From Verrucomicrobiales bacterium (GTDB lineage Bacteria > Verrucomicrobiota > Verrucomicrobiia > Verrucomicrobiales > DEV007): a stretch of DNA of 43,343 nt. The number at the start of each line of letters is the position of its first letter. Within the stretch, counting starts at the first letter, position 1. The stretch lies in assembly GCA_022361255.1 (NCBI GenBank), contig JAKSBG010000390.1:1-43343 (forward strand), in the 5' to 3' direction. Shown one piece after another: positions 7,405 through 15,478 of the stretch. The notes beneath the pieces are model-generated. The model worked only from the letters and a program-made list of their open reading frames with translations. It had not been told where the DNA came from and made no database searches. Both the position numbers and the translations under genes were made by a program.

Positions 7405-9483
7405 ATGAATCGGGAAACCACCAGAATTGACCTGCCGCCTGCCCGGATGATCCATCCGCGGAGGCCCTCTCGTTGGTTGTGGGTTTTGCTGATTCTTGTT
7501 GCTCTTGTAATTGGAACTGGTGCTGGTCTTATCGTTGGAATCAAACGAAGCGAAGAAGCAAAGACAGTAGAGCGGGAAACAACAGTAAGAAATCGCAGGG
7601 TTGCGGAGAAAGTGGCCGAGGCGCGGATAGCGGTCGCTGACGGTGACTGGTTTCGTGCCCGCAGAATCTTCGAGGAAGTAAAAGAGCTTGATCCGGAAAA
7701 TGCAGACGCCCTCGCGTCTTTGCCACTCATTGACCGGAGGCTTGATGAGGCCCGCGGCAGTGTGAATGTCGTTACGAGGCCGGAAGGCGCCAAGGTTACG
7801 ATTGACGGAGTCGGGGAATTTACCAGCCCGGCCCTGATCACGAGACTGCCTTTTGGGGAACATCGTCTCGAAATATCGAAAGATGGATTTGAACCCGTTG
7901 TTCAAACGGTTTCTGTGCAGAGTGAAGAACCTATTTCACTGAATTCCATTACCTTGAGCAGGAGCGCCGGGCAGCTGGAAGTGGTCAGTGAGCCGAAAGC
8001 GGAGTTCAAGATCATCAAGAAAGCGGAGAATGATCAGAAGGAGCTGGTCAAGGTGGGGAGTACTCCAGTGAAAATTGAAAAACTCGATCCGGGAGAATAT
8101 CAGGTCCTTCTCGAGGTGGAGGGTTGGCCGGAGTACTCGGAAAACGTTCGGGTTGAGAACAATCGCAATACTTCTGTATCCGCTGTCTTCGCAAAAGGAG
8201 GACTGAAAATTACCAGTGACCCGATTGGGGCAGAAGTCTGGATTCAGGCGAAAGAGGCGAACGATGCAGCGAAGAAAGTCGGGAGCACTCCGATCAATTT
8301 GAGTGATCTCCCGGTGGGAAAACACCGCATCGAGCTTCGTTATGAGGATTGGAATCCGATCGTCCGGACGGTTGATGTCGTCGATGGAGTGACGGAGGAC
8401 CTCGATTTTTCCTGGGAGCGTGCTCTTGTCGCTTTCGAAAGTGATCCACCCGGAGCAGCCGTTTTCGCTGCTGGAAAGAGAATCGGAAACGGAGTCGAGG
8501 TGACTCCGTTTCGTGCGGAACTCCCGGAGGGGGACTTTGTGTTTAATGCGCAGCATGAAAAGTTGGGCGCAGTGCAGCAAAGCAAGCGAATCGAATCAGG
8601 GGACGGCACGAATGTTGTGAATTTTGAGTTTGCCTACGGAAGCGTGAATCTGACCAGCGAGCCTTCCGGAGCGACGGTTCTTTCGAATGGGGTCCCCATC
8701 GGACGGACTCCGCTCAATTTACCGGTGGTTCCGCCCGGAGCGTATTCGTGGACACTGAAGAAGGAGCAATACCGGGACGGGTCCGTTTCCGGGACGATCA
8801 ATGCGGGTGGCAAAATGAATTTCAATACAGCATTGATCTATGATCCCGCGCCCGCAACGAGCCGCAGTTTCAAAAATGGAATTGGGCAACAGCTTTCGTG
8901 GGTCGGAGTGCTGGGTGGCTGGGTGGCAGCCCATGAAACCACTCAGGCAGAGTTTGAACGGGTGACAGGTAACAATCCCAGCTATTTCAAGAAGCCCGAT
9001 CACCCGGTCGAGAGTGTAACCTGGTATGATGCCGTAAAATTTTGCGAGGCGCTCACTGTTCTCGAGCGTGGCCTCGGTAACATTCCGGAGGGGTATCGCT
9101 ATCGCCTCCCGACAGACTCGGAATGGAGCAAATTTGTCGGCAACCAGAAGCTCGACGCGGCGATTTCGAGTCTTTTCGATCGGAAAAAATCCACTGCTGC
9201 TGTCGGGACGCTCGCCCCGAATGAATATGGACTCTACGATGTTCGCGGCAATGTCTGGGAATGGGTCAGCGACTGGTATTCCCAGACAATTGTGACAAGA
9301 GTCCGGCAGGAAGGCTCAACTCCGGTAATGGAATGGGTGGGCACGGACAGGAAAGTCCTGCGCGGCGGCGGGTGGACCCGGTCTTCGCAATACGACCTCG
9401 CCATCGCCAACCGAATGGGAGCCCGGCCATCTTCCGATGATCGCTACGACGTAGGGTTCCGGGTTGTTCTCATGAAAGACTGA
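7405..9483 (+). CDS. Membrane-anchored protein with five PEGA domains and a SUMF1 domain
   Basis: The 692-residue protein has a basic N-terminus and a membrane helix at about 24-47. A helical, TPR-like segment (about 55-115) is followed by five PEGA beta-sandwich repeats starting near residues 118, 189, 265, 340 and 412 (VVTRPEGAKVTIDG, SEPSGATVLSNG). A SUMF1/FGE-type domain fills 490-690: HETTQAEFERVTG, LPTDSEW, YDVRGNVWEWVSDW, LRGGGW. The Cys pair used by formylglycine-generating enzymes is absent after RGGGW, so it is unlikely to mature sulfatases. PEGA proteins are usually extracytoplasmic surface or envelope proteins, and SUMF1 may act here as a ligand-binding lectin-like fold. A Lys/Arg-rich start supports ATG 7405; ATG 7447 is also possible. 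Confidence 0.85.
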   Translation: MNRETTRIDLPPARMIHPRRPSRWLWVLLILVALVIGTGAGLIVGIKRSEEAKTVERETTVRNRRVAEKVAEARIAVADGDWFRARRIFEEVKELDPENADALASLPLIDRRLDEARGSVNVVTRPEGAKVTIDGVGEFTSPALITRLPFGEHRLEISKDGFEPVVQTVSVQSEEPISLNSITLSRSAGQLEVVSEPKAEFKIIKKAENDQKELVKVGSTPVKIEKLDPGEYQVLLEVEGWPEYSENVRVENNRNTSVSAVFAKGGLKITSDPIGAEVWIQAKEANDAAKKVGSTPINLSDLPVGKHRIELRYEDWNPIVRTVDVVDGVTEDLDFSWERALVAFESDPPGAAVFAAGKRIGNGVEVTPFRAELPEGDFVFNAQHEKLGAVQQSKRIESGDGTNVVNFEFAYGSVNLTSEPSGATVLSNGVPIGRTPLNLPVVPPGAYSWTLKKEQYRDGSVSGTINAGGKMNFNTALIYDPAPATSRSFKNGIGQQLSWVGVLGGWVAAHETTQAEFERVTGNNPSYFKKPDHPVESVTWYDAVKFCEALTVLERGLGNIPEGYRYRLPTDSEWSKFVGNQKLDAAISSLFDRKKSTAAVGTLAPNEYGLYDVRGNVWEWVSDWYSQTIVTRVRQEGSTPVMEWVGTDRKVLRGGGWTRSSQYDLAIANRMGARPSSDDRYDVGFRVVLMKD

Positions 9484-9515
9484 GCTCCACGGAATTTGGT
9501 TAGCGGGCGCGGTTT

Positions 9516-10394
9516 TCAGTTCACGTTGAAGCTGCTGCTGGTAGCCGGGGGGACCGCGCCGTCCGGCTTGAAGTGGAACATCCGGTTGGCCGGCTTTCCC
9601 GGTTCTTTCGCTGCGTAGATCGCGATTTCAACTTTTGGCGATTTCCCGTCGACCTCTTCCAGTCGTCGCACCTGAATATCGATCGTGTTAACGCCGGACT
9701 TCAGCCCCCCATTTACCAATTCCGTGACTTTTACATTGGAGAATTTCCCCGTGAGATGACCGTTAACGGTAAGGGTCACCTCGTATCCGGTTGAATCGAT
9801 CCAGGCTTCCGCGATAAACTCAGGTTGGTTAACGGGCTGGGGGACCGGGGGAAGAGCAGCGAGAGGTTGAAACTCCATGTCCGCAAGAAAGGAGAAATCA
9901 GCGTTGCGAATTTTCAGCAGGAGGTCCGCGTTTCCACCCAGTTTAACGACGCGAAGGTTGTCGAATTTCCAGGTTCCCTCCTCACGGAGAAAATGGAGAA
10001 CCAGTAGATTGTCGCGCACAGATTCCGCTCCGCCTCCGAAGTTGGCTTTGCCATAGTAGGTGGATGTTGCGGTTTGCCCGGTGCTGTAAACACCCAGAGC
10101 AATCATTCCGCCAAGGGAAGGAGGTTGAATGGGATCTTCAAACATAGCCTGAGGAAAAGGGGCTTTTTGAGAGACGATGCGGTTGCGGGTTTCAATCTGT
10201 CGCGAGTAAGCAGTAAATTTTTCCCATTTTTCCAGATTCCCCGCTACCATAGCCTGTCTCCACCCATTGTATGCACCTTCGAGAGTCACGCGAATTGCCG
10301 GGTCCTGACGCGCATTTTTCGCGACTCCCTGGGCGGTAGTGGTTACCGGAAGGGACGCTATGAGGAGTAACATCGGCACGAAGAGTTTCTGCAT
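9516..10394 (-). CDS. Exported protein, NTF2/SnoaL-like N-terminal half, unknown function
   Basis: The 292-residue product starts with a clear signal peptide (MQKLFVPMLLLIASLPVTTTA). Residues 35-165 (GAYNGWRQAMVAGNLEKWEK..., then a strand-rich part ending LLVLHFLREEGTWKFDNLRV) look like the cone-shaped NTF2/SnoaL fold, as in putative lumazine-binding or ketosteroid-isomerase-like proteins; this is a fold guess only. A Pro-rich linker leads to a beta-rich C-terminal domain (about 190-290) resembling carbohydrate-binding or Ig-like modules. It converges on the PEGA-SUMF1 gene with a 32-base gap. A periplasmic or surface location is likely; the role is unknown. Confidence 0.65.
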   Translation of the reverse strand: MQKLFVPMLLLIASLPVTTTAQGVAKNARQDPAIRVTLEGAYNGWRQAMVAGNLEKWEKFTAYSRQIETRNRIVSQKAPFPQAMFEDPIQPPSLGGMIALGVYSTGQTATSTYYGKANFGGGAESVRDNLLVLHFLREEGTWKFDNLRVVKLGGNADLLLKIRNADFSFLADMEFQPLAALPPVPQPVNQPEFIAEAWIDSTGYEVTLTVNGHLTGKFSNVKVTELVNGGLKSGVNTIDIQVRRLEEVDGKSPKVEIAIYAAKEPGKPANRMFHFKPDGAVPPATSSSFNVN

Positions 10395-10491
10395 GCCTGA
10401 ATTGTATCACTTCCGGAGCGGTTGAACAGTAAGGTTTACGATGGGACGAGAGAGGACGGAAAGGAGAAGTTCTTCGCCGGGGCGAATCGTC

Positions 10492-10519
10492 TTGAATTCC
10501 GTAACCGTCCGGATATTCT
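10492..10519 (+). promoter_or_regulatory. Candidate promoter for the esterase-like gene
   Basis: TTGAAT (10492-10497) and TATTCT (10514-10519) are separated by 16 bases and lie 15 bases upstream of the ATG at 10535, implying a leader of only about 10 bases. This is a consensus-based guess. Confidence 0.35.
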
Positions 10520-10534
10520 CGCGGACTCACAGGC

Positions 10535-11416
10535 ATGGCAAAATCGATTCAACTGTTCAACGAACGCGAACGGATTCTTTTAGAGAGTGCGCAGCCGTTG
10601 GTTTATCGCGAAGTAGAAGGCGGACCTGACCTCTCGATTCGATTTTACTTTCCCCGGGATCTGGAAGAGAAATCTGATCGACCCGTTTTCCTTTTTCTTC
10701 ACGGTGGTGCGTGGGATCGCGGAGTGATAATTCAATTCGCTCCCCACGCCCTCTACTACGTGGAAAGGGGGGCTGTCTGTGGTCTCGTTGACTATCAACA
10801 CAGGAAATCCCATCCCGATTCGACAGCTATTGATGCCATTCAGGATACGATGACGGCTGTTCAGTTTGTTAGGCATTTCTCTGAGAAGCTTCATATCGAT
10901 CCTGAGCGGGTGGTTTTGATCGGGGCCGGGGCGGGAGCCAATATGGCCGGCTGCGTAGCATTGGGGGCTCACATTTCGAATCCCGATTCTCCCTACAGCG
11001 ATTCCGACGAGCGCCCCAATGCGGCGGTGCTACTCAGTTCTATCATCGACATTGAAAGAGGTGGCTACGGTTTTGACAGGTTTGCCAGCGCGGGAGATGC
11101 CAGGAAGGCCAGCTTGTCGCGCTACACGGGTGCTTCCCATCCTCCTATGCTCATGATTCACGGTACGGGCGACCGCCTTGTCCCTTTTCATGATGCGCTC
11201 GAATTTTCGGATAAAATGTCGAAGCGCAAAGGTGCTTTCAAATTTGTGGAATTTGAGGGCCGCGATCGCACGTTTTTTAATCACAATACGGATCCTGTTT
11301 CCTACGAGGCCGTGCTTTCCACGATAAATGCTTTCCTTGATGAGAACATGGTTCTTGCCGCACCGAGGGATGACGATGAGTCGCAGCTCATTTCATGGCG
11401 CGAGACAGATTACTAG
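10535..11416 (+). CDS. Alpha/beta-hydrolase (BD-FAE/esterase-like) lacking catalytic Ser and His
   Basis: The 293-residue protein follows the acetyl-esterase/carboxylesterase fold: the oxyanion loop LHGGAW (55-60), YYVERGAV, then the nucleophile elbow and the Asp region (GTGDRLVP). The elbow reads GAGAG (130-134) instead of GxSxG, so position 132 is Gly rather than Ser. Near the end EGRDRTFFN replaces the usual EGxxHGFFN, putting Arg where the catalytic His sits. The intact esterase in this window (38749-39654) keeps both GGSAGG and HGFFN, which makes the contrast clear. There is no signal peptide, so it is cytoplasmic. It is probably a binding or regulatory pseudo-enzyme, unless an unusual chemistry is used. 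It is divergent from the exported NTF2-like gene. Confidence 0.8.
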   Translation: MAKSIQLFNERERILLESAQPLVYREVEGGPDLSIRFYFPRDLEEKSDRPVFLFLHGGAWDRGVIIQFAPHALYYVERGAVCGLVDYQHRKSHPDSTAIDAIQDTMTAVQFVRHFSEKLHIDPERVVLIGAGAGANMAGCVALGAHISNPDSPYSDSDERPNAAVLLSSIIDIERGGYGFDRFASAGDARKASLSRYTGASHPPMLMIHGTGDRLVPFHDALEFSDKMSKRKGAFKFVEFEGRDRTFFNHNTDPVSYEAVLSTINAFLDENMVLAAPRDDDESQLISWRETDY

Positions 11417-11442
11417 AATTGCAGAGATGATTGCATCTCAGA

Positions 11443-11487
11443 GAGAGGGCTGTTCCATTACATGAACAGCCAGCTCCCTTTGTTTTT
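11443..11487 (+). terminator. Terminator after the esterase-like gene
   Basis: The arms GGCTGTTC (11448-11455) and GAACAGCC (11464-11471) are perfect, with an 8-base loop, and a pyrimidine-rich tract ending in TTTGTTTTT follows. A smaller hairpin (GAGATGATTGCATCTC) precedes it. Confidence 0.7.
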
Positions 11488-11811
11488 GGGGTGTCCATAA
11501 CCTTAGTTGGCAGGCTTTCTGGTTAAACAGGATTTCCCTCCCGTTAACGGTGAGCATTTTCGGTCAGTCCACGGCACGATTCTTTTCAGTTGAGAAAAAA
11601 GAATCGTAATTCGGTGAAGCTGCATTTCTGCTTTGCTCACAGTTCAGGAAAGAAGTTCAACGGAAATTGTAAAATATCAGACTTTTCTGAGTGTGTGAAT
11701 TCTAAAAATTTTAATATTTCTTGACTTTTTATAATTTATCCTGTTTGTTTTAAAGTATAGAGCCTTTGAAGCCTCTGAAATCCTCAAAAAACAAACAACT
11801 GGATAAATAAT
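11488..11811 (+). promoter_or_regulatory. Gene-free AT-rich upstream region of the beta-barrel gene
   Basis: No coding frame is supported. From about 11650 the sequence turns strongly AT-rich, with AAAAATTTTAATATTTC followed by TTGACT (11721-11726). A clean -10 at normal spacing is not seen; TAAAGT (11751) and TATAAT (11730) are both off-spacing. The AT-rich tract resembles the one before the roadblock operon (16990-17060). The leader ends in A-rich sequence before the ATG at 11812. Promoter function is inferred from position and composition. Confidence 0.45.
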
Positions 11812-12519
11812 ATGAAAAAACAAATGATTTGCCTGGCTCTAGCCTCGCTTCTCACGTCGGGGATTGCAGACGCCGGCGACTGGTTCAGTTCCGGTAAGGA
11901 ACTTGCTCCGTTAGCCCCGCCTGCAGTCCATGATTGCCTCTCCTACGATTTTATTGATCTGGAGTACATCCACACCGATTTTGGCTCACAGTATTTCCGT
12001 GATTCGGATGGCTACGGGATCGGCTTTTCGAAGTCGATCGGAAAAAGTTTCTACCTGAATGGTTCGTTTGCAGGCGGAAGTTATGTTTACGATTGGGTGG
12101 ATCACGTACTTCCTGTTGATACGAAGCGCTACCGCCTCGGAGCTGGCACTCGTGTTCGTCTTGCAGAATGCGTTGATTTGATTTTCGAAGGCGGTGCCGA
12201 ACACCTCGATGCGGAATATGGAGCGGGATACGAAGATCACGACTACGATTCCTGGGGATGGTACATGGGAACCGGGATTCGAGCACGCACAGGCCGTCTT
12301 GAGTGGTATGCCAAAGCCTACTACCTGGGGCGTGAGGGGGACTATAGTCAGGAATACCTCAGCCACCACGTTACAACTCACGGACGTGTCGATGATTACG
12401 GATGGTTGTTCACTCCGGGGGTAATCCTCCACGTGACTGACAACGTTGGCGTTAAATTCGGTATGGAGATCGACGAGTATAATACTTCGTTTCTCGCCGG
12501 AGTTCGTTTCCACTACTAA
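11812..12519 (+). CDS. Outer-membrane beta-barrel protein
   Basis: The 235-residue product has a signal peptide (MKKQMICLALASLLTSGIADA) and then alternating polar/aromatic strands (LYLNGSF-type, WGWYMGTGIRAR, LEWYAKAYYLG, VKFGMEIDEY). It ends in VRFHY, the aromatic C-terminal strand signature of outer-membrane barrels. Eight to ten strands fit the size, similar to OmpW/OmpX-sized proteins, but no specific family is recognised. It has its own AT-rich upstream region and a strong terminator, so it is monocistronic and likely well expressed. Confidence 0.75.
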   Translation: MKKQMICLALASLLTSGIADAGDWFSSGKELAPLAPPAVHDCLSYDFIDLEYIHTDFGSQYFRDSDGYGIGFSKSIGKSFYLNGSFAGGSYVYDWVDHVLPVDTKRYRLGAGTRVRLAECVDLIFEGGAEHLDAEYGAGYEDHDYDSWGWYMGTGIRARTGRLEWYAKAYYLGREGDYSQEYLSHHVTTHGRVDDYGWLFTPGVILHVTDNVGVKFGMEIDEYNTSFLAGVRFHY

Positions 12520-12553
12520 TCACAAGGCAACCGCAACAGCCTCAACAACAGGG

Positions 12554-12584
12554 AAAAACCGGACGGGAAACCGTCCGGTTTTTT
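12554..12584 (+). terminator. Rho-independent terminator of the beta-barrel gene
   Basis: An A5 tract, arm CCGGACGG, tetraloop GAAA, arm CCGTCCGG and a T6 tract form a perfect stem 35 bases after the stop codon. Confidence 0.95.
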
Positions 12585-12634
12585 GTGGTTGTATCTAAAG
12601 TTGAAAACAACGGTCTCGAATTCCGCCATTGCGC

Positions 12635-12664
12635 CTGACGCTGAGTGGAAGGGTATGCTACCGT
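12635..12664 (+). promoter_or_regulatory. Candidate promoter of the lactonase gene
   Basis: CTGACG (12635-12640) and an extended -10, TGC-TACCGT (to 12664), are 18 bases apart. Transcription would begin at about the ATG at 12670, giving a leaderless message. The same extended TGCTANNNT form precedes the sulfatase gene and, as TGCTATAAT, nsrR. This is a consensus match only. Confidence 0.35.
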
Positions 12665-12669
12665 CCCGC

Positions 12670-13791
12670 ATGATAAGCAAGGCTACTTTTCTTTGTTCAC
12701 TTTTCTCTCTTGCCGCTACGGTTGCGACCCTTTCAGCAGAAACTCATCACGTTTACTTTGGCACGGGCGGCGCAAACGCTGAGGGAATCTATCAGGCAAC
12801 TTTCGATACGGGGACCGGGAAGCTCACTCCGTCAAAATTGGCGGCAAAAACGGGGCGGCCCGGTTTTTTGGCACTTCATCCTGACGGTGAAAAGCTCTAT
12901 GCTGTTGCGACAGAGGGAAAAGAGGGAGGCGTTGTCGGCTATCGGGTCGGGAATGATGGATCGCTCGAAAGAATTAATTTTGTTGCTACCGGCGACGGAG
13001 GGGCTGCCCATATAGCGGTGCACCCTTCGGGAGAATTTTTGCTGACAGCTCAATATGGTGGAGGTTCAGTTGCATTTTTCCCACTGGACGACGAAGGAAA
13101 ACTGGGAACACCCAGCGTGACAGAGCATGAGGGGGGCTCCGGGGTCGTGGAAAAGCGACAGGAATCTCCGCATCCTCATTGGGCGGGATTTTCCCCTGAT
13201 GGACGTTACGCTCTTGTACCCGATCTCGGGATGGACGGAATTGTCATCTATAAGGTCAGCGATGACTTTACGGCTGTTTCGAGACACGGTTTTGCCAAGT
13301 CTGTGCCCGGAGGGGGGCCTCGTCACATGCGGTTTTCCAATGACGGAAAACACATTTTTCTGCTGAATGAGCTTACCTTATCCGTAACTGTCTATCGGTG
13401 GGATGCTGACTCCGGAGTCGCGACCCAACTCTCTGTTACCCCGGCATTGACGGAGGAGCAGAAGGCGGGCGAGAATTTTAATTCCGCAGCCGAGATTCTC
13501 GTTCACCCGGACGGTCCGTTTGTTTATTCATCAAACCGCGGGCATGATTCCGTGTCGGTTTATCAGTTCGAGGGGGCGGATAAAGAGCTCTCAATCGTTC
13601 AAGTGCAGCCGATTCGTGGAGCTTTCCCGCGAAATATTAATCTGGATCCCACAGGGAAATGGTTGTTAGCGGCGGGAGCGGATTCCAATACTGTCGCGGT
13701 TCATGCTGTCGACCCGGAAACCGGTAAACTGACATATCAGCGCGGGCACGTGATCAATGTGCCTTCACCAATCTGTATTCTCTTCAAATAG
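12670..13791 (+). CDS. Exported 6-phosphogluconolactonase-type beta-propeller (lactonase family)
   Basis: This protein of about 373 residues belongs to the seven-bladed YbhE/Pgl lactonase family (HVYFGTGGANAEGIYQA near the N-terminus, HPSGEFLLTAQYGGGSV, GGGPRHMRFSNDGKHIFLLN, HPDGPFVYSSNRGHDSV, NINLDPTGKWLLAAG). Cytoplasmic members hydrolyse 6-phosphogluconolactone. This one has a signal peptide (MISKATFLCSLFSLAATVA), so its substrate is more likely an extracytoplasmic lactone or sugar; secreted copies are common in PVC bacteria. ATG 12670 is preferred because it gives a compact signal peptide and fits the promoter. ATG 12655 in the same frame is possible, but the AGG run before it is too close to be a good ribosome site. 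Confidence 0.88.
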   Translation: MISKATFLCSLFSLAATVATLSAETHHVYFGTGGANAEGIYQATFDTGTGKLTPSKLAAKTGRPGFLALHPDGEKLYAVATEGKEGGVVGYRVGNDGSLERINFVATGDGGAAHIAVHPSGEFLLTAQYGGGSVAFFPLDDEGKLGTPSVTEHEGGSGVVEKRQESPHPHWAGFSPDGRYALVPDLGMDGIVIYKVSDDFTAVSRHGFAKSVPGGGPRHMRFSNDGKHIFLLNELTLSVTVYRWDADSGVATQLSVTPALTEEQKAGENFNSAAEILVHPDGPFVYSSNRGHDSVSVYQFEGADKELSIVQVQPIRGAFPRNINLDPTGKWLLAAGADSNTVAVHAVDPETGKLTYQRGHVINVPSPICILFK

Positions 13792-13909
13792 GGACATCCT
13801 TGCAAGGGACTCGTGTCGGAAAGCGAGGGAATTTGTGACAGCAAATTCATCCTCGCTTGTGCTACGGTCCCCGCTTGCCAATTTTGGGAAAATCCGCGAC
13901 AGTTGACCG

Positions 13910-15361
13910 ATGAAATTCGCAACGACTCTCCTGCTGGCCTTCTTTTTCCTCTCCTCGTCACTTTTTGCCCGGACATGGAAGCAAAAGGAAACAGGTAAAG
14001 AAATCGAGGCGGAGCTCGTGAAAGTGGAAGGGGGAAAAGCACACCTCCGGCTTGCGAACGGTCGCGTGGGACAGGTCGATATCACCTCTTTGAGCGATGC
14101 TGATCAGGAATTCATTAAGCAGCAGGCTTCGGGCGGATCGACGAATTTTGCGAGTTCAGCGGGAGCCAATTGGCCACAGTTCCGGGGGGCGAACCATGAT
14201 GGGATTTCGCCCGACGCCGATCTCCTCGACGAATGGCCCGAGGGCGGACCTGAGAAGCTCTGGGTTTACGAAGGCGCAGGACTGGGGTATTCAGGCATCA
14301 TTGTTGTAGGCGGAAAGCTTTTCACCCAGGGCACTCAGGGCGACGACGTCACTGTGGTTTGCGTCGACGTTGCTTCCGGGAAAGAAGTCTGGAATACAAG
14401 TTACTCGAAAGATGATCAGCAGGGATACAGTGCAGGTTGGGGGCACGGGCCGCGTGGTACGCCGACGTATTCTGACGGCAAAATTTATGCTCTCGGTCCC
14501 AAAGGGACTCTCGTCTGCCTCAATGCCGAAGACGGCAAAAAGGAATGGGACAAGAACTACGTGGATGATTTTGGTGGCAAATGGGGGGGATGGGGATATT
14601 CCGCATCTCCGTTTGTGGATGGAGAAAATCTCATTATTGCCCCGGGTGGGGAGGATGCAGGAATTGTCTGTCTGAAGAAAGACACCGGAGCAGTCGTATG
14701 GAAAGCCAGTGATGTGAAGCCCGGAAAAGCGGAGTATGCCACAATCGTTCCGGCCGAGATCAACGGGGTGAGACAGTATGTGCGTCTTTTTGAGAGAGAA
14801 CTGGTCGGGGTCGCCGCAGAGGACGGGAAGCTGCTCTGGAGCTCTCCTTGGGATGGAAAGACAGCAGCGATTCCGACACCGATTGTCGACGGGAATGAAA
14901 TCTATATCACCTCAGGCTACGGTGTGGGATGCAAGCTCGTCCGGGTGAAAGAGGACTTTTCCACTGAAGACGTCTGGGTGAATAAAACCATGAAGAATCA
15001 CCACGGTGGTGTCGTGAAAGTCGGTGAAAAGCTCTACGGATTTTCTGACGGAGGAGGCCTCATCTGCCAGGATTGGGATTCCGGTGAAATGACCTGGAAC
15101 GAAAAAGGGCAATACACTTCCAAAGGTTCGGTTCACGTCGCGGATGGAAAACTCTATGCTTTGAACGAAGGGGATGGTGTTCTTACGCTGGCTGATGCAA
15201 GCCCGGACGGATTCGAGCAAAAGGGACAACTGACTCTTGAACCGCAGAGCGCGAACAGAAATCCGAAAGGCAAGATCTGGACTCACCCCGTCGTGGTTGG
15301 TGGAAAGCTTTTTCTTCGTGATCAGGAAATCGTGATCTGCTACGACGTCAGTGCAAAGTGA
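13910..15361 (+). CDS. Exported SHD1 + PQQ-binding-like beta-propeller protein
   Basis: The 483-residue protein has a signal peptide (1-20, ending SSLFA) and then an SHD1 (SLA1 homology 1) domain at 21-70 (RTWKQKETGKEIEAELVKV ... VDITSLSDADQEFI). From about 84 (WPQFRGANHDG) it is a PQQ-type/BamB-like propeller with repeated VCVDVASGKEVWNTSY, LVCLNAEDGKKEWDKN and IVCLKKDTGAVVWKA blades. This architecture is frequent in Planctomycetes and Verrucomicrobia, where such proteins are periplasmic and mostly uncharacterised. Whether it binds PQQ cannot be told. A second SHD1 domain ends the thioredoxin-like protein at 25374-26066. The ATG at 13910 gives the signal peptide directly. Confidence 0.88.
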   Translation: MKFATTLLLAFFFLSSSLFARTWKQKETGKEIEAELVKVEGGKAHLRLANGRVGQVDITSLSDADQEFIKQQASGGSTNFASSAGANWPQFRGANHDGISPDADLLDEWPEGGPEKLWVYEGAGLGYSGIIVVGGKLFTQGTQGDDVTVVCVDVASGKEVWNTSYSKDDQQGYSAGWGHGPRGTPTYSDGKIYALGPKGTLVCLNAEDGKKEWDKNYVDDFGGKWGGWGYSASPFVDGENLIIAPGGEDAGIVCLKKDTGAVVWKASDVKPGKAEYATIVPAEINGVRQYVRLFERELVGVAAEDGKLLWSSPWDGKTAAIPTPIVDGNEIYITSGYGVGCKLVRVKEDFSTEDVWVNKTMKNHHGGVVKVGEKLYGFSDGGGLICQDWDSGEMTWNEKGQYTSKGSVHVADGKLYALNEGDGVLTLADASPDGFEQKGQLTLEPQSANRNPKGKIWTHPVVVGGKLFLRDQEIVICYDVSAK

Positions 15362-15399
15362 TCGGGAGTCGGTTTCGCTAAACTGGGACTGGTCGTCGA

Positions 15400-15437
15400 G
15401 TCAGCAGGGTTCAGTTACTCCTGCAACCCTGGTTGAC
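15400..15437. repeat. Three-box intergenic repeat, copy B (boxes 1 and 2)
   Basis: TCAGCAGGGTT at 15401 and CAACCCTGG from 15424 keep the exact 25-base box-1 to box-2 offset seen in the full copies. The GTCGA preceding box 1 matches the copy at 32382. Box 3 is lost. The copy lies between the PQQ-type gene and the CPBP protease gene. Confidence 0.65.
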
Positions 15438-15478
15438 GTCGCTTTCGAGGCATCCCTTTTCCGGCCCCCGCATTTCAC

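Noticed and set aside
7405-9483. SUMF1 proteins as the formylglycine-generating enzyme for the sulfatase at 29527
   Set aside because: Neither SUMF1 domain (7405-9483 or 2632-4905) has the Cys pair expected after the RGG/RGA motif, and both are fused to membrane signalling or stalk domains, so they are not likely maturation enzymes.
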